Positions 45,702 through 54,119 of a stretch of DNA of 64,000 nucleotides are shown one piece after another. The DNA comes from Mycolicibacterium komossense (GTDB lineage: Bacteria > Actinomycetota > Actinomycetes > Mycobacteriales > Mycobacteriaceae). A program made the position numbers and the translations under genes. The stretch spans positions 374,635 to 438,634 of the forward strand of contig NZ_JACKTY010000012.1 of NCBI RefSeq assembly GCF_025822605.1, given 5' to 3'. Each line of letters starts with the position of its first letter. Position 1 is the stretch's first letter. The notes beneath the pieces are model-generated. The model did no database searches. It was not told where the DNA came from and saw only the letters and a program-made list of their open reading frames with translations.

Positions 45702-46205
45702 ATGGCGAACAAAGTGTCGAAATCGAAGTCAGCGGTGCGGGCCGCCCGCGAAGCGGTGAAGGCCTCGCAGAAGGAAGTGCTCGAACGGGCCGCGCGCAAT
45801 GCCGAGGACCTGGCGGTGTTCTTCTCCAGTCGGGAACGGCTCGACGCGGTGGATGAGTGGCTGGAAGCCAAGACCGCCGGCCTCAAAAAGCAGGCCGAGG
45901 GCAAGCGCGCCGAGCATCGCCGCACGGCCGGTCAGGCGGTCGTCGCGCTGCGCAATCGCGGACAGACGCTGCGCGACATCGCCGGCTTGACCGGAGTGAG
46001 CGGAAAGGTGCTGCGCGAACTGATCCGCTCCGCAGAATCGACCGCACCGAATGACTTGGGCCCGGACCAGGCGACGCAGACCCGCCGCAACCCCGATGAC
46101 GCTGGCGCACGGAGCGGTGGCGTTGCCGCGGTGTGCTCCGTGATGTCACCGCCGGTGAGTCCAGCAATCGGCGTGCCAGACGAGACGTGGCCGGCGTCGG
46201 GTTAG
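45702..46205 (+). CDS. HTH protein of the kind encoded beside actinobacterial MobF relaxases
   Basis: 167 residues. The N-terminal half is a long charged helix (SAVRAAREAVKASQKEVLERAARNAEDLAVFFSSRERLDAVDEWLEAKTAGLKKQAEGKRAEHRR), probably a coiled coil. It is followed by a helix-turn-helix, VALRNRGQTLRDIAGLTGVSGKVLRELIRS. The last 50 residues are low-complexity. Similar proteins often lie next to TraA-like relaxase genes on actinobacterial plasmids as I recall; an accessory role at oriT or as a regulator is likely. ATG 45702 begins the family-like part. Confidence 0.7.
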   Translation: MANKVSKSKSAVRAAREAVKASQKEVLERAARNAEDLAVFFSSRERLDAVDEWLEAKTAGLKKQAEGKRAEHRRTAGQAVVALRNRGQTLRDIAGLTGVSGKVLRELIRSAESTAPNDLGPDQATQTRRNPDDAGARSGGVAAVCSVMSPPVSPAIGVPDETWPASG

Positions 46206-46959
46206 CGCGAGCGCACGGTGAGGACAGATCGACGGAGCTCGCAACCACCACAACTGGTGGTCGACCCGGTTCGTGATGCCGCCGAGATCGCCCGGTTCGA
46301 GCAAGCCGTCGGCCGCCACGAACTGATGGCTTTTCACCGGGGCGATCGTCGGAGACGAGTACGGCAGACACCGCGTCCGCCGCGATAGCCGCCGGATCAT
46401 GCTGCGTACCAATCGGTACGGGTTGGCGGTGGGTTATCCGACGTCGTTGTGCGCACGGCACCGCCTGCATGTGAGAGTGGTCAGGCGGTGGTCGTCGACC
46501 CGCCGCGGCCGGTACTGAGTGAGTACCTGCCGCCCGGGTGGAATGGGCCATGCCTATCCGGCGGCGAAGGTGATGGTGATGTCGTAGAAGTTGGCCATCG
46601 TCGGGAAGACGTCGGTCAGGTCGGCGTGGCGCGTGTAGGCACACTCGGCGCCCGCTGAGTGATTGTCGGAGGCGCCAAGGATGCCCGCGAGCAGTCGGAG
46701 GCGTTGTGCGGCGTGGCATGGTGGCATGGTGGCATGGTGGAGCGTGAATTGGCGCGCATGCTGCTCGCAACCGGCAGCGTGGCGGTGGCGAGGTATTTGC
46801 ACTGGATTGTCGACGGGAACTCGGAGGCTCAGGTTTCTATCGACATGAGCTGGCCGGCAGCGCCGCTGGTGCTCTGAGCTGTGCGGCCTGGACCGATCGG
46901 CCCGCGCCGCCATCCACGCCGCGGAGGTGGCTCGCCAAACGACTACACGAATCTTCCGA
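46206..46959. other. 754-base stretch without a convincing gene
   Basis: Fragments with protein-like composition occur in different frames: on the plus strand PQLVVDPVRDAAEIARFEQA from about 46250, and on the minus strand TRHADLTDVFPTMANFYDI, ending in TITFAAG at 46554. None has a start with a ribosome site or a known domain. A short tandem repeat lies inside it. It probably holds decayed genes of the element. Confidence 0.4.
46714..46740 (+). repeat. Short tandem repeat, unit TGGCATGG
   Basis: The eight-base unit TGGCATGG is repeated three times in direct contact, followed by a partial copy. The unit length is not a multiple of three, so a change of copy number would shift any reading frame through it. 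A 72-codon frame (46659-46877) crosses it, but that frame has no recognisable product. Confidence 0.7.
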
Positions 46960-48222
46960 TCACGACGCGGTGTATCCGTAGCTCGCGTACGGGTTCAGGA
47001 TCTGCCTGCGCCACAGTAAGTTGCGCTGCGCTCGGGTCAGCTTGGCTAGGTCAGCAGCCTCGTCGAAGTTGTGTTCGATGGCCGCGACTTGGGCATCTAC
47101 GACTGCACGTCCCTCTGCGGTGGTCAGGCCGTACACCGGCGCAGCGGCAACAACCGCGGCGAACGAGCTGTCGCGGTTTCCCTCGCGGTCGAATGCCAGC
47201 GCCTGTGACGAGGTCTCACCAGAGCGGATCTGCGGGCACAGGTCATATGCCGGGGTCAGATCTAAGGCCTTGCCGTCCCAGAAGGCGGCGTGGTTGCGCG
47301 CGTGGTCGTCGTTATTGCCGATGGCTACGTTGAACACGATCCGCTCGAACAGCCGTCGGCCGACGGCGGCGTCGGTACTGGTGCGGCGCAGCACGTCGAG
47401 CAAGTCTGGGTAGGTGGCGTAGCGGCCTTCCATCTCGTCGAGCCCGAGCATGGTCAACGCCGAGACGATGATCCGCCGCCCACCGCCTGCGGGGCGGTCG
47501 AACCGTTCGATGACGAGGACGTCACGGCCCAGCGATGTGGTGACAAACGATGCGGTGGTGTCGATTCCGGCTCGTCGAGCCAGTTCCAGTGCCAGCGCCT
47601 CGGCATTGACGACCGGATACGGGTCCGATGCCGAAGAGAACTTGGCGATGTGGCTCCTGCCGTCGACATCGATGAGCGCCTTGGGCCGGGCGCCCCCGAT
47701 CGAGGTTCCCCGCAGCAGCGCCGCTCCCAATTCCTCGTTCAGTTCGCGGCCCTGATCCAGCGTGTGCGCGGCAGCATGCAGTTCGTCCAACGATGCCGAC
47801 GCCCCGCGCGGGACGTAGATCTCGGGGCTGGTCTGAAAGTCCAGCCCGCCAATGCGATTGGATCCCGACTCCAGGAAGTAGGTGATCTGGTCCAGGTCGG
47901 TCGTATCGGCGTCGCGTCCGGCGACACCGTGGAGTCGTTCCAGGATTACGCGCTGACCCCACGAATCAGGGCCGGCGTCGCGCAGCGCGGATGCAATCGA
48001 CATATTTGGGGGTGGAGCCTGCCAGTCAGAGCGCAGCGGGAGCTCGGGTTCATAGAGGCTGATGGCGTCATCGCGTTCGAGGTAGCTGCGGCCATAGCCG
48101 AACTCGTATCGGCGGCCGCGACTCTGAAAGCGCAACCGTCCGGCTGGGATCGGGTTGGTGTGGCCGGGGAGCCAGACCCAGACGAACGCGTCGCGTGGCG
48201 CCTCAGAAGTCGAGAGCGCCAT
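46960..48222 (-). CDS. hipA: HipA-family toxin (Ser/Thr kinase)
   Basis: 420 residues. FEFGYGRSYL (written RYEFGYGRSYL) and PNMSIASALRDAGPDSWGQRVI are the N-terminal HipA region, GTSIGGARPKALID is the glycine-rich kinase motif near residue 155, and VAIGNNDDHARNHAAFWDG and LTPAYDLCP are the catalytic loop and metal-binding segments near residues 295-320. HipA kinases phosphorylate a tRNA synthetase and arrest growth unless HipB binds. ATG 48222 lies inside the end of the hipB gene (20-base overlap). Confidence 0.9.
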   Translation of the reverse strand: MALSTSEAPRDAFVWVWLPGHTNPIPAGRLRFQSRGRRYEFGYGRSYLERDDAISLYEPELPLRSDWQAPPPNMSIASALRDAGPDSWGQRVILERLHGVAGRDADTTDLDQITYFLESGSNRIGGLDFQTSPEIYVPRGASASLDELHAAAHTLDQGRELNEELGAALLRGTSIGGARPKALIDVDGRSHIAKFSSASDPYPVVNAEALALELARRAGIDTTASFVTTSLGRDVLVIERFDRPAGGGRRIIVSALTMLGLDEMEGRYATYPDLLDVLRRTSTDAAVGRRLFERIVFNVAIGNNDDHARNHAAFWDGKALDLTPAYDLCPQIRSGETSSQALAFDREGNRDSSFAAVVAAAPVYGLTTAEGRAVVDAQVAAIEHNFDEAADLAKLTRAQRNLLWRRQILNPYASYGYTAS

Positions 48223-48553
48223 CGGCGTCCGATCCCATCGATCGTGGCTGATACTCACGCGACGGAAGCAGCGCCACACGCTCTTCGCCGCGCCGACGAA
48301 GCCGGGCTAGCTCGTCGTCGTCGGCGCCGAACAGTCGCACGCCAACTACTGACGCCGCACTGAACACGGTTCCGATGGAGACTCCGGCTGCGCCGCGTTC
48401 AATGGCGGTGATGGTGCGCGGGTCAGCCCCGATGCGCATGCCAAGGTCCGCGGCCGTCCACTTCCTGTCGTGCCGGGCCGCCCGGATCTGTGTACCGAGT
48501 ACTACAAGGGCGTCCATCGCGGCGCGGGTCGGCGCGATCACTCGCTTCACCAT
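48203..48553 (-). CDS. hipB: HipB-type XRE antitoxin
   Basis: 116 residues with an XRE helix-turn-helix: LGTQIRAARHDRKWTAADLGMRIGADPRTITAIERGAAGVSIGTVFSAASVVGV. The C-terminus is charged and probably flexible. It directly precedes hipA, in the usual antitoxin-toxin order, and would repress the pair at the AT-rich repeats upstream. The SD-like AAAGGTAGG stands before the ATG. On an integrated element the pair could stabilise inheritance. Confidence 0.9.
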   Translation of the reverse strand: MVKRVIAPTRAAMDALVVLGTQIRAARHDRKWTAADLGMRIGADPRTITAIERGAAGVSIGTVFSAASVVGVRLFGADDDELARLRRRGEERVALLPSREYQPRSMGSDADGALDF

Positions 48554-48806
48554 AGCTACCTACCTTTAAATGTCATTAAATGGATTCTATCAACATTTTA
48601 TCGCTAGTAAAGAGCGTGACAACCCCGGGCGAACGGCGGCTTCGCCCGGCTTTGGACTGCACTGCTCACGCTGTGGCGATCGACTAATCCGATCTTCCAG
48701 GGGCGTAGCACAGCGACGATCACGCCCCGACAATCAGGAGTATCACCGCATCACGATCGACTCCTTGAGATCGCGATGGGTCGAACTTCAATCCGGAGAG
48801 AGGAGC
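48554..48806. promoter_or_regulatory. AT-rich hipBA promoter with phased TTAAATG repeats
   Basis: TTAAATG occurs at 48566-48572 and 48576-48582, a ten-base period, just upstream of hipB in DNA far richer in A and T than its surroundings. It is a likely HipB operator overlapping the hipBA promoter. The rest of the gap shows no gene; it probably also drives the recombinase pair on the plus strand. Confidence 0.5.
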
Positions 48807-48980
48807 ATGTGCGCCTTGAACGCTCGCGGATCCTTTCCTGACTCGGACGCTCATGGAGAGGCTATTGGAGTTGTGATGCCCGAGGACTACGTACTGCCGT
48901 ATGAGGCCGACCGCGCGCTGATACGCGTAATACTGGCGGTACGGGGACGGAAGCTCCGAGGAGGCAGAGGGGTCGCGTGA
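48807..48980 (+). CDS. 57-residue protein coupled to the serine recombinase
   Basis: ATG 48807 behind AGAGGAG opens a 57-codon frame (MCALNARGSFPD...HGEAIGVVMPEDYVLPYEADRALIRVILAVRGRKLRGG) whose TGA overlaps the recombinase GTG as GTGA. It is acidic in the middle and basic at the end. Not recognised. Its position suggests a role with the recombinase, possibly as an excision factor or regulator. The longer frame from 48570 is a shadow. Confidence 0.6.
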   Translation: MCALNARGSFPDSDAHGEAIGVVMPEDYVLPYEADRALIRVILAVRGRKLRGGRGVA

Positions 48981-50623
48981 GCGTTAAGTTCGCCTTTTAT
49001 GGCCGAGTAAGCACCGAGGATGCCCAAGACCCTCAGGCGAGCCGTAGCTGGCAGAAGCGACGTGCTTTGGACCTGATCGCTCCGCATGGCGGCGTTCTCG
49101 TCGCCGACTATTTCGATATCGGGCAGAGCCGATCGCTGCCGTGGAAGCGCCGGCCAGAGGCTGCACGCTTGCTTACGGATGTCTCCTCTCGGGACCGCTC
49201 GTTCGATGCTGTGGTGATCGGGGAACCGGCCCGTGCTTTCTACGGCCCACAGTTCGCGCTCACCTTCCCAGTGCTTACGCACTACGGAGTCGGCTTGTGG
49301 GTGCCCGAGGTCGGGGGCGCCGTCGATCCGGGCTCGGAGGCACACGACCTGGTGATGACTCTCTTCGGCGGGATGAGTAAGGGGGAGCGCGCCCGAATCC
49401 AGATGCGTGTCCGCATGGCGATGTCGGCGCTGGCGCAGGATTCGTCCAGATATCTCGGTGGTCGGCCACCGTACGGCTACCGGCTAGTCGATGCCGGTCC
49501 GCACCCCAATCCGGCGAAAGCGAATCTCGGTCAACGGATTCACCGCCTCGATCCTGACCCGGTGACAGCTCCGATCGTCGAGCGGATTTATCGCATGTAC
49601 GCCGAAGGGGCCGGTCTGCGGTTCATCGCGCAGCGACTGACTGACGAAGGGGTGCCCTCGCCGAGTCAGTACGACCCGGCCCGGAATCGGCATCGTGACC
49701 CGCGAGGTTGGTCCCATTCGGCGATCCGCGCGATGCTCGATAACCCGACATATCTCGGCACTCGGGTGTGGGGTAAGCAGGAGAAGTTCGAGGTTTTGCT
49801 GGACCCGGATGATGTCGCGGCGGGGTATGAGACGCGGATGCGCTGGCGTGACGCCGGGGACTGGATCGAACCGAACCAACGCACGCACGAGCCGTTGATA
49901 TCGGACGACCTGGCAGAGGCCGCCAGACTTCGGACCCGGGCGCGCAGGGGGCCAAGTCGAATATCCGACAGGGAATCGACTGTGCCGTACGCGCTGCGCG
50001 GTCTGCTGTTCTGCGCCGCGTGTGGACGGCGTATGCAGGGGGCGGCCCGCTCCGGCAAGCGATCAACACGCATTCTGTACCGCTGTGAGCTGGGCAAATC
50101 GCGTTCTGTCCCCATTGATCTGACAGATCACCCACGCACCGTCTACCTGCGTGAGGACGATGTGACTTCGCGACTCGACCCATGGATCGCCAGTCTGGCT
50201 GACCCGGAGAATTTGGCTCGTGGGCAGGATGCGGACTCGGCTGGGACTGCTCGCTATGCGGTGTTGCAACGCCAACTCGGCGAGGTGAATCGCAAGATTG
50301 CGGCTTTGGTGACTGCGGTGGAGTCTGGTGTGGCCGTCGATGAATTAAGGGGTGCATTGGTTCAGCGCAGCGCGGAGCGCGACGAACTGAAGGCACAGCT
50401 TGAACTCATTGAGCGACCGCACGTCATGACTGCCGCAGAGATCGAGAATGTGATCAAGGAATTGGGCGGGCTCCGCGCGATCATGGATGCTGCTACGCCG
50501 GCCGAACGTGCCGAGATTTACTTCAGCTTAGGTTTACGTCTCGACTACGACCCGCACTTAAGGCAGGTCACGGCGACGGCCGACCTAAGTCGTGTCGCCG
50601 GACGTGTCCGAGGGGGGACTTGA
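48977..50623 (+). CDS. Large serine recombinase (integrase)
   Basis: 548 residues. The N-terminal resolvase domain has FAFYGRVSTEDAQDPQASRSWQ (catalytic Ser near 12) and LFGGMSKGERARIQMRVR. The recombinase domain has GGRPPYGYRLVD, and RFIAQRLTDEGVPSPSQY with HSAIRAMLDNPTYLGTRVWG. A zinc-ribbon remnant LLFCAACGRRMQG (third Cys in YRCELG) and a coiled coil (RYAVLQRQLGEVNRKIAALV) follow. The last codons, including the stop, are made of tRNA-Leu 3' sequence, so the gene overlaps the tRNA by 19 bases. It should integrate the element at this tRNA. Confidence 0.92.
   Translation: MSVKFAFYGRVSTEDAQDPQASRSWQKRRALDLIAPHGGVLVADYFDIGQSRSLPWKRRPEAARLLTDVSSRDRSFDAVVIGEPARAFYGPQFALTFPVLTHYGVGLWVPEVGGAVDPGSEAHDLVMTLFGGMSKGERARIQMRVRMAMSALAQDSSRYLGGRPPYGYRLVDAGPHPNPAKANLGQRIHRLDPDPVTAPIVERIYRMYAEGAGLRFIAQRLTDEGVPSPSQYDPARNRHRDPRGWSHSAIRAMLDNPTYLGTRVWGKQEKFEVLLDPDDVAAGYETRMRWRDAGDWIEPNQRTHEPLISDDLAEAARLRTRARRGPSRISDRESTVPYALRGLLFCAACGRRMQGAARSGKRSTRILYRCELGKSRSVPIDLTDHPRTVYLREDDVTSRLDPWIASLADPENLARGQDADSAGTARYAVLQRQLGEVNRKIAALVTAVESGVAVDELRGALVQRSAERDELKAQLELIERPHVMTAAEIENVIKELGGLRAIMDAATPAERAEIYFSLGLRLDYDPHLRQVTATADLSRVAGRVRGGT
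50582..50621. repeat. Right attachment site inside tRNA-Leu
   Basis: The core GTGTCCGAGGGGGGACTT (50604-50621) is identical to 17677-17694. To its left, 50582-50602 matches the left site with one substitution; base 50603 is extra. To its right the tRNA sequence replaces the second inverted arm seen at the left site. The core covers the acceptor-stem 3' strand and part of the T arm, so integration rebuilds an intact tRNA. Confidence 0.75.
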
Positions 50624-50690
50624 ACCCCCACGCCCGTTAATAGGGCACTAGCACCTCAAGCTAGCGCGTCTGCCATTCCGCCACTCGGAC
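50605..50690 (-). tRNA. tRNA-Leu (anticodon GAG)
   Basis: 86 bases with a class II structure. The acceptor stem GTCCGAG pairs with CTCGGAC, with an A discriminator; the anticodon stem CTAGC/GCTAG holds the loop TTGAGGT, giving GAG; a long variable arm (TGCCC...GGGC) and the T arm GGGGGTTCAAGTCCCCC follow. CCA is not encoded. It reads CTC leucine codons. M. tuberculosis has a tRNA-Leu gene at the equivalent place beside Rv2141c as I recall. Confidence 0.95.
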
Positions 50691-50791
50691 ATGCCCACCT
50701 CTACGGGATGGGCAGCTTAGGCTAACGGATCTGCCGGCCCGTTCCCAAACCAGGCGCTTCTGCACTGGTCGGTAGTGGTAGGAATGGCCCT

Positions 50792-52138
50792 GTGACAGCC
50801 CAACCCGACCACTCCATCCAGCCCACCGATGAGGTCGTTGACTTCGTCAGTTCCCTGATCCGGTTCGACACCTCCAACACCGGTGAGTTGGAAACCACCA
50901 AAGGTGAGGAGGACTGCGCGCGCTGGGTCGCCGCACAACTCGAAGCGGTCGGCTACGAGTGTGAATATGTCGAGTCCGGCGCGCCAGGGCGGGCCAATGT
51001 ATTCGCCCGCCTCGAAGGTGCGGATCGTTCGCGCGGTGCGCTGATGGTGCATGGTCATCTGGACGTGGTGCCTGCCGAGGCCGCCGACTGGAGCGTGCAT
51101 CCGTTCTCCGGCGCCGTCGTCGACGACTACGTGTGGGGCCGCGGCGCCATCGACATGAAGAACATGGTCGGCATGATGGTCGCGGTGGCGCGGCACTTCA
51201 AACGCACGGGCATCGTGCCGCCCCGCGACATCGTGTGGGCGTTCGTGGCCGACGAGGAGGCCGGCGGCAAGTACGGCTGCCGGTGGCTGGTGGAGAACCG
51301 GCCGGATGTGTTCGACGGCGTCACCGAGGCCGTCGGCGAGGTCGGCGGCTACTCGCTGACCGTGCCGCGCAAAGACGGCGGCGAGCGACGGCTGTACCTC
51401 ATCGAGACGGCAGAAAAAGGCATGCTGTGGATGAAGCTGACCGCCAGGGCGCGCGCCGGCCACGGGTCGATGATCCACCGCGACAACGCCGTGACGATTC
51501 TGGCCGAAGCGGTGGCCAAGCTGGGGAACCACCAGTTCCCGTTGGTGCTGAGCCCGGCGGTCAAGGAATTCCTCACCGCGGTGGCCGAGGAGACCGGCTA
51601 CGCCTTCGACCCGGACTCGCCCGATCTCGAGGGCACCGTCGCGAAGCTCGGTTCGATCTCGCGGATCATCAATGCGACGCTGCGCGATACCGCCAACCCG
51701 ACGATGCTCAAGGCCGGCTACAAGGCCAATGTCATTCCGGCGACGGCCGAGGCGGTGCTGGACTGCCGTGTGCTGCCCGGCCGCCAGGCTGCCTTCGAGC
51801 GTGAGGTCGACGAGATCATCGGCCCCGACGTGACGCGGGAGTGGATGACCGAACTGCCTTCGTACGAGACGACGTTCGACGGGGACCTGGTCGATGCGAT
51901 GAATTCGGCCCTGCTGGCCGTCGACCCCGAGGCCCGCACCGTGCCCTACATGCTTTCGGCCGGTACTGACGCGAAACACTTTGCCCGCCTGGGTATTCGG
52001 TGCTTCGGTTTCATCCCGCTGCGGTTACCGCCCGAATTGGACTTCACCGCACTGTTCCACGGCGTCGACGAACGGGTACCCGTGGACTCGCTGAAGTTCG
52101 GCGTCGAGGTGCTGGAACACTTCCTGAAGAACTGCTAG
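50792..52138 (+). CDS. M20-family metallopeptidase (Rv2141c-like)
   Basis: 448 residues. Zinc ligands are MVHGHLDVVPAEA (HxD near residue 86), WGRGAIDMKNMVG (Asp near 118) and VADEEAGGKYGCRWL (the DEE pair near 152). A dimerisation domain starts near WMKLTARARAGHGSMIHRDNAV and the final His lies in LFHGVDERVP. It resembles the DapE2/Rv2141c protein; its peptide substrate is not established. GTG 50792 follows AGGAA. It is the first core gene after the tRNA. Confidence 0.9.
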   Translation: MTAQPDHSIQPTDEVVDFVSSLIRFDTSNTGELETTKGEEDCARWVAAQLEAVGYECEYVESGAPGRANVFARLEGADRSRGALMVHGHLDVVPAEAADWSVHPFSGAVVDDYVWGRGAIDMKNMVGMMVAVARHFKRTGIVPPRDIVWAFVADEEAGGKYGCRWLVENRPDVFDGVTEAVGEVGGYSLTVPRKDGGERRLYLIETAEKGMLWMKLTARARAGHGSMIHRDNAVTILAEAVAKLGNHQFPLVLSPAVKEFLTAVAEETGYAFDPDSPDLEGTVAKLGSISRIINATLRDTANPTMLKAGYKANVIPATAEAVLDCRVLPGRQAAFEREVDEIIGPDVTREWMTELPSYETTFDGDLVDAMNSALLAVDPEARTVPYMLSAGTDAKHFARLGIRCFGFIPLRLPPELDFTALFHGVDERVPVDSLKFGVEVLEHFLKNC

Positions 52139-52174
52139 ATCCGACAGAACCGCGAAGAACCGAGAGGACGTCCG

Positions 52175-52705
52175 ATGCCTTTTCCGTACAACCCCTACGA
52201 TTTCCTGCCTGAGCTGCCCTCGTTCACGCTGACATCGACGTCGCTGATCGACGGCGACCCGGTACCGAATTCGTTCGTCAGCGGGCTGATGGGGGCCGGT
52301 GGTGAAGATGTCTCGCCGCAGCTGAGCTGGTCGGGTTTTCCGGAGGAGACCCGCAGCTTCGCGGTGACGGTCTACGACCCGGATGCGCCGACCGGGTCGG
52401 GGTTCTGGCACTGGGCCGTGGCCAACCTGCCTGCCACCGTGACAGAGCTGCCCGCCGGCGTCGGCGACGGCAGCGAGCTGCCTGGTGATGCCGTCACCCT
52501 CGTCAACGACGCGGGCATGCGACGCTTCGTCGGCGCCGCCCCGCCGCCCGGGCACGGTGCGCACCGCTACATCGTCGTCGTACACGCCGTGAAGGTGGAG
52601 AAGCTGGAACTCAGCGAGGACGCCTCACCTGCTTACCTCGGCTTCAACCTGTTCGCGAATGCCATCGCGCGGGCCACGATCACCGGGACCTACGAACAGC
52701 ACTGA
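52175..52705 (+). CDS. YbhB/YbcL (PEBP) family protein, Rv2140c-like
   Basis: 176 residues of the phosphatidylethanolamine-binding protein fold: [30 protein letters not shown]-type [40 protein letters not shown] (the DPDAP and H.W ligand motifs) and [17 protein letters not shown]. Rv2140c (TB18.6) is its likely orthologue by position. GAGAGGA lies ahead of the ATG. It converges on pyrD, with a strong hairpin between them. Confidence 0.92.
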   Translation: MPFPYNPYDFLPELPSFTLTSTSLIDGDPVPNSFVSGLMGAGGEDVSPQLSWSGFPEETRSFAVTVYDPDAPTGSGFWHWAVANLPATVTELPAGVGDGSELPGDAVTLVNDAGMRRFVGAAPPPGHGAHRYIVVVHAVKVEKLELSEDASPAYLGFNLFANAIARATITGTYEQH

Positions 52706-52711
52706 CGCCCC

Positions 52712-52774
52712 CCGCGAGCGCACGTGTCGTACGCGACAGGCCGGGTGCCGGTGGACCCACACGTGCGCTCGCGG
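52712..52774. terminator. Perfect 16-bp hairpin between convergent genes
   Basis: CCGCGAGCGCACGTGT (52712-52727) and ACACGTGCGCTCGCGG (52759-52774) are exact inverted copies around a 31-base loop, between the ends of the PEBP gene and pyrD. No U-run follows, as is common for actinobacterial terminators. It probably ends transcription from both sides. Confidence 0.65.
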
Positions 52775-52786
52775 CCCGGCGGTGAT

Positions 52787-53860
52787 CTAGCGCGTTGCCG
52801 ACCCGACTGCGTCAGACAGCGTCGCGAACCCGCCGGCGTGCAGCCGGTGGGCGATACCTTCGTGAATCTGCTTGACCCACAAGCCGCCTCCGTAGATGAA
52901 GCCGGTGTATCCCTGCAGCAGGGAAGCGCCGGCGGTGATGCGTTCCCATGCATCGTCGGCGGTCTCGATACCGCCGACGCTGATCAGCACCAGACGGTCG
53001 CCCACCCGGTCGTACAACCTGCGCAGCACTTCGAGGGACCGCTGCGCCACGGGCGGACCGGAGATGCCGCCCGAACCCAGCTCGGTGACCCCCGGGGTCC
53101 GCAGCCCGGCGCGGGAGATGGTGGTGTTGGTGGCGACAATGCCGGCCAGTCCCAATTCGACTGCCAGGTCGGCGATTTCGTCGACATCGGCGTCGGAGAG
53201 GTCCGGGGCGATCTTCACCAGAACCGGTGTGGACGTTTCTTCCATCACCGCCGCCAGGATGGGGCGCAGGGATTCGACGGACTGCAGGTCACGCAATCCG
53301 GGGGTGTTGGGGGAGCTGACATTGACCACCAGATAGGCCGCCAGCGGGGCGAGCAGCCTGGCGCTGGTGCGGTAGTCCTCGACGGCATCCTCAGGCGCTG
53401 TCAGCTTGGTCTTGCCGATGTTCACCCCGATCGGCACATCGGAACAGTGATGGGTCAGGCGCAGAGCCAGCGCCCCTGCGCCGTGGTTGTTGAACCCCAT
53501 CCGGTTGAGCAGCCCGCGATCCTCGGGCAGCCTGAACAGGCGCGGCTCGGGATTGCCCGGCTGCGCCTGCGCGGTAACGGTGCCCAACTCGGCGTACCCC
53601 CAGCCCAGTGCGCCCCAAGTGTTGACGCCGAGCCCGTCCTTGTCGAATCCGGCGGCCAGGCCCATCGGTCCGGGAAAGCGGATCCCGAACACCGTGCTCG
53701 CCAACCCGGGATCGCTCGGGGCCAAGAGACGCCGAAGTCGACGTCGGACGGCGCCGGACACCGTCGCGCCCCGCAGCGCGGCGAAAGCCAGCGTGTGAAT
53801 GCGTTCCGGTGGCACCAGGAACATCGCGCGGCGTAGTACGCCGTAGGCCGCAGAAGTCAC
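52787..53860 (-). CDS. pyrD: Dihydroorotate dehydrogenase (quinone), class 2
   Basis: 357 residues from GTG 53860, the length of M. tuberculosis PyrD. Class 2 features are an N-terminal membrane-associating helix ([24 protein letters not shown]), [78 protein letters not shown] (catalytic Ser), [10 protein letters not shown] and [14 protein letters not shown]. It oxidises dihydroorotate to orotate in pyrimidine synthesis. The GTG lies one base after the stop of the DUF5703 gene. Confidence 0.96.
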   Translation of the reverse strand: MTSAAYGVLRRAMFLVPPERIHTLAFAALRGATVSGAVRRRLRRLLAPSDPGLASTVFGIRFPGPMGLAAGFDKDGLGVNTWGALGWGYAELGTVTAQAQPGNPEPRLFRLPEDRGLLNRMGFNNHGAGALALRLTHHCSDVPIGVNIGKTKLTAPEDAVEDYRTSARLLAPLAAYLVVNVSSPNTPGLRDLQSVESLRPILAAVMEETSTPVLVKIAPDLSDADVDEIADLAVELGLAGIVATNTTISRAGLRTPGVTELGSGGISGPPVAQRSLEVLRRLYDRVGDRLVLISVGGIETADDAWERITAGASLLQGYTGFIYGGGLWVKQIHEGIAHRLHAGGFATLSDAVGSATR

Positions 53861-53861
53861 G

Positions 53862-54119
53862 CTAGAGCTCCGGGAGGTCGTCGACGCAGGGATTGAGGAC
53901 ACGAGATTTCTTGCGGCGCAACAACACCCGTCGGCTGCCATCGGTGTACAGCCGCACCTTGGTCAGTTCCCAGCCGCGGTATTCGGCCTCGATGGACAGT
54001 CGCGTCGACGCGGTGATCCTGGTGACGTCGGGCGGCAGTCGCAGCGGAACCCAGTCGTAATCGTCGGACAGGTCGACATCCCAGCCCGGTGGCAGCCGGC
54101 CGCGGCTGGCCGTCGTCAT
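53862..54119 (-). CDS. DUF5703-family small protein
   Basis: 85 residues: [66 protein letters not shown]. The [18 protein letters not shown] motif is typical of this mycobacterial family of unknown function. It overlaps lppL by four bases (ATGA) and abuts pyrD, so the three form one operon. Confidence 0.85.
   Translation of the reverse strand: MTTASRGRLPPGWDVDLSDDYDWVPLRLPPDVTRITASTRLSIEAEYRGWELTKVRLYTDGSRRVLLRRKKSRVLNPCVDDLPEL

Noticed and set aside
48570-48806. Extending the 57-residue gene back to ATG 48570
   Set aside because: The added region overlaps the AT-rich hipBA promoter repeats, lacks protein-like sequence, and ATG 48807 has its own strong ribosome site.
17680-50620. Type IV secretion genes that would make the element self-transmissible
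   Set aside because: Apart from the relaxase no VirB4-, VirD4- or VirB6-like protein was recognised, so a full conjugative element is not supported.
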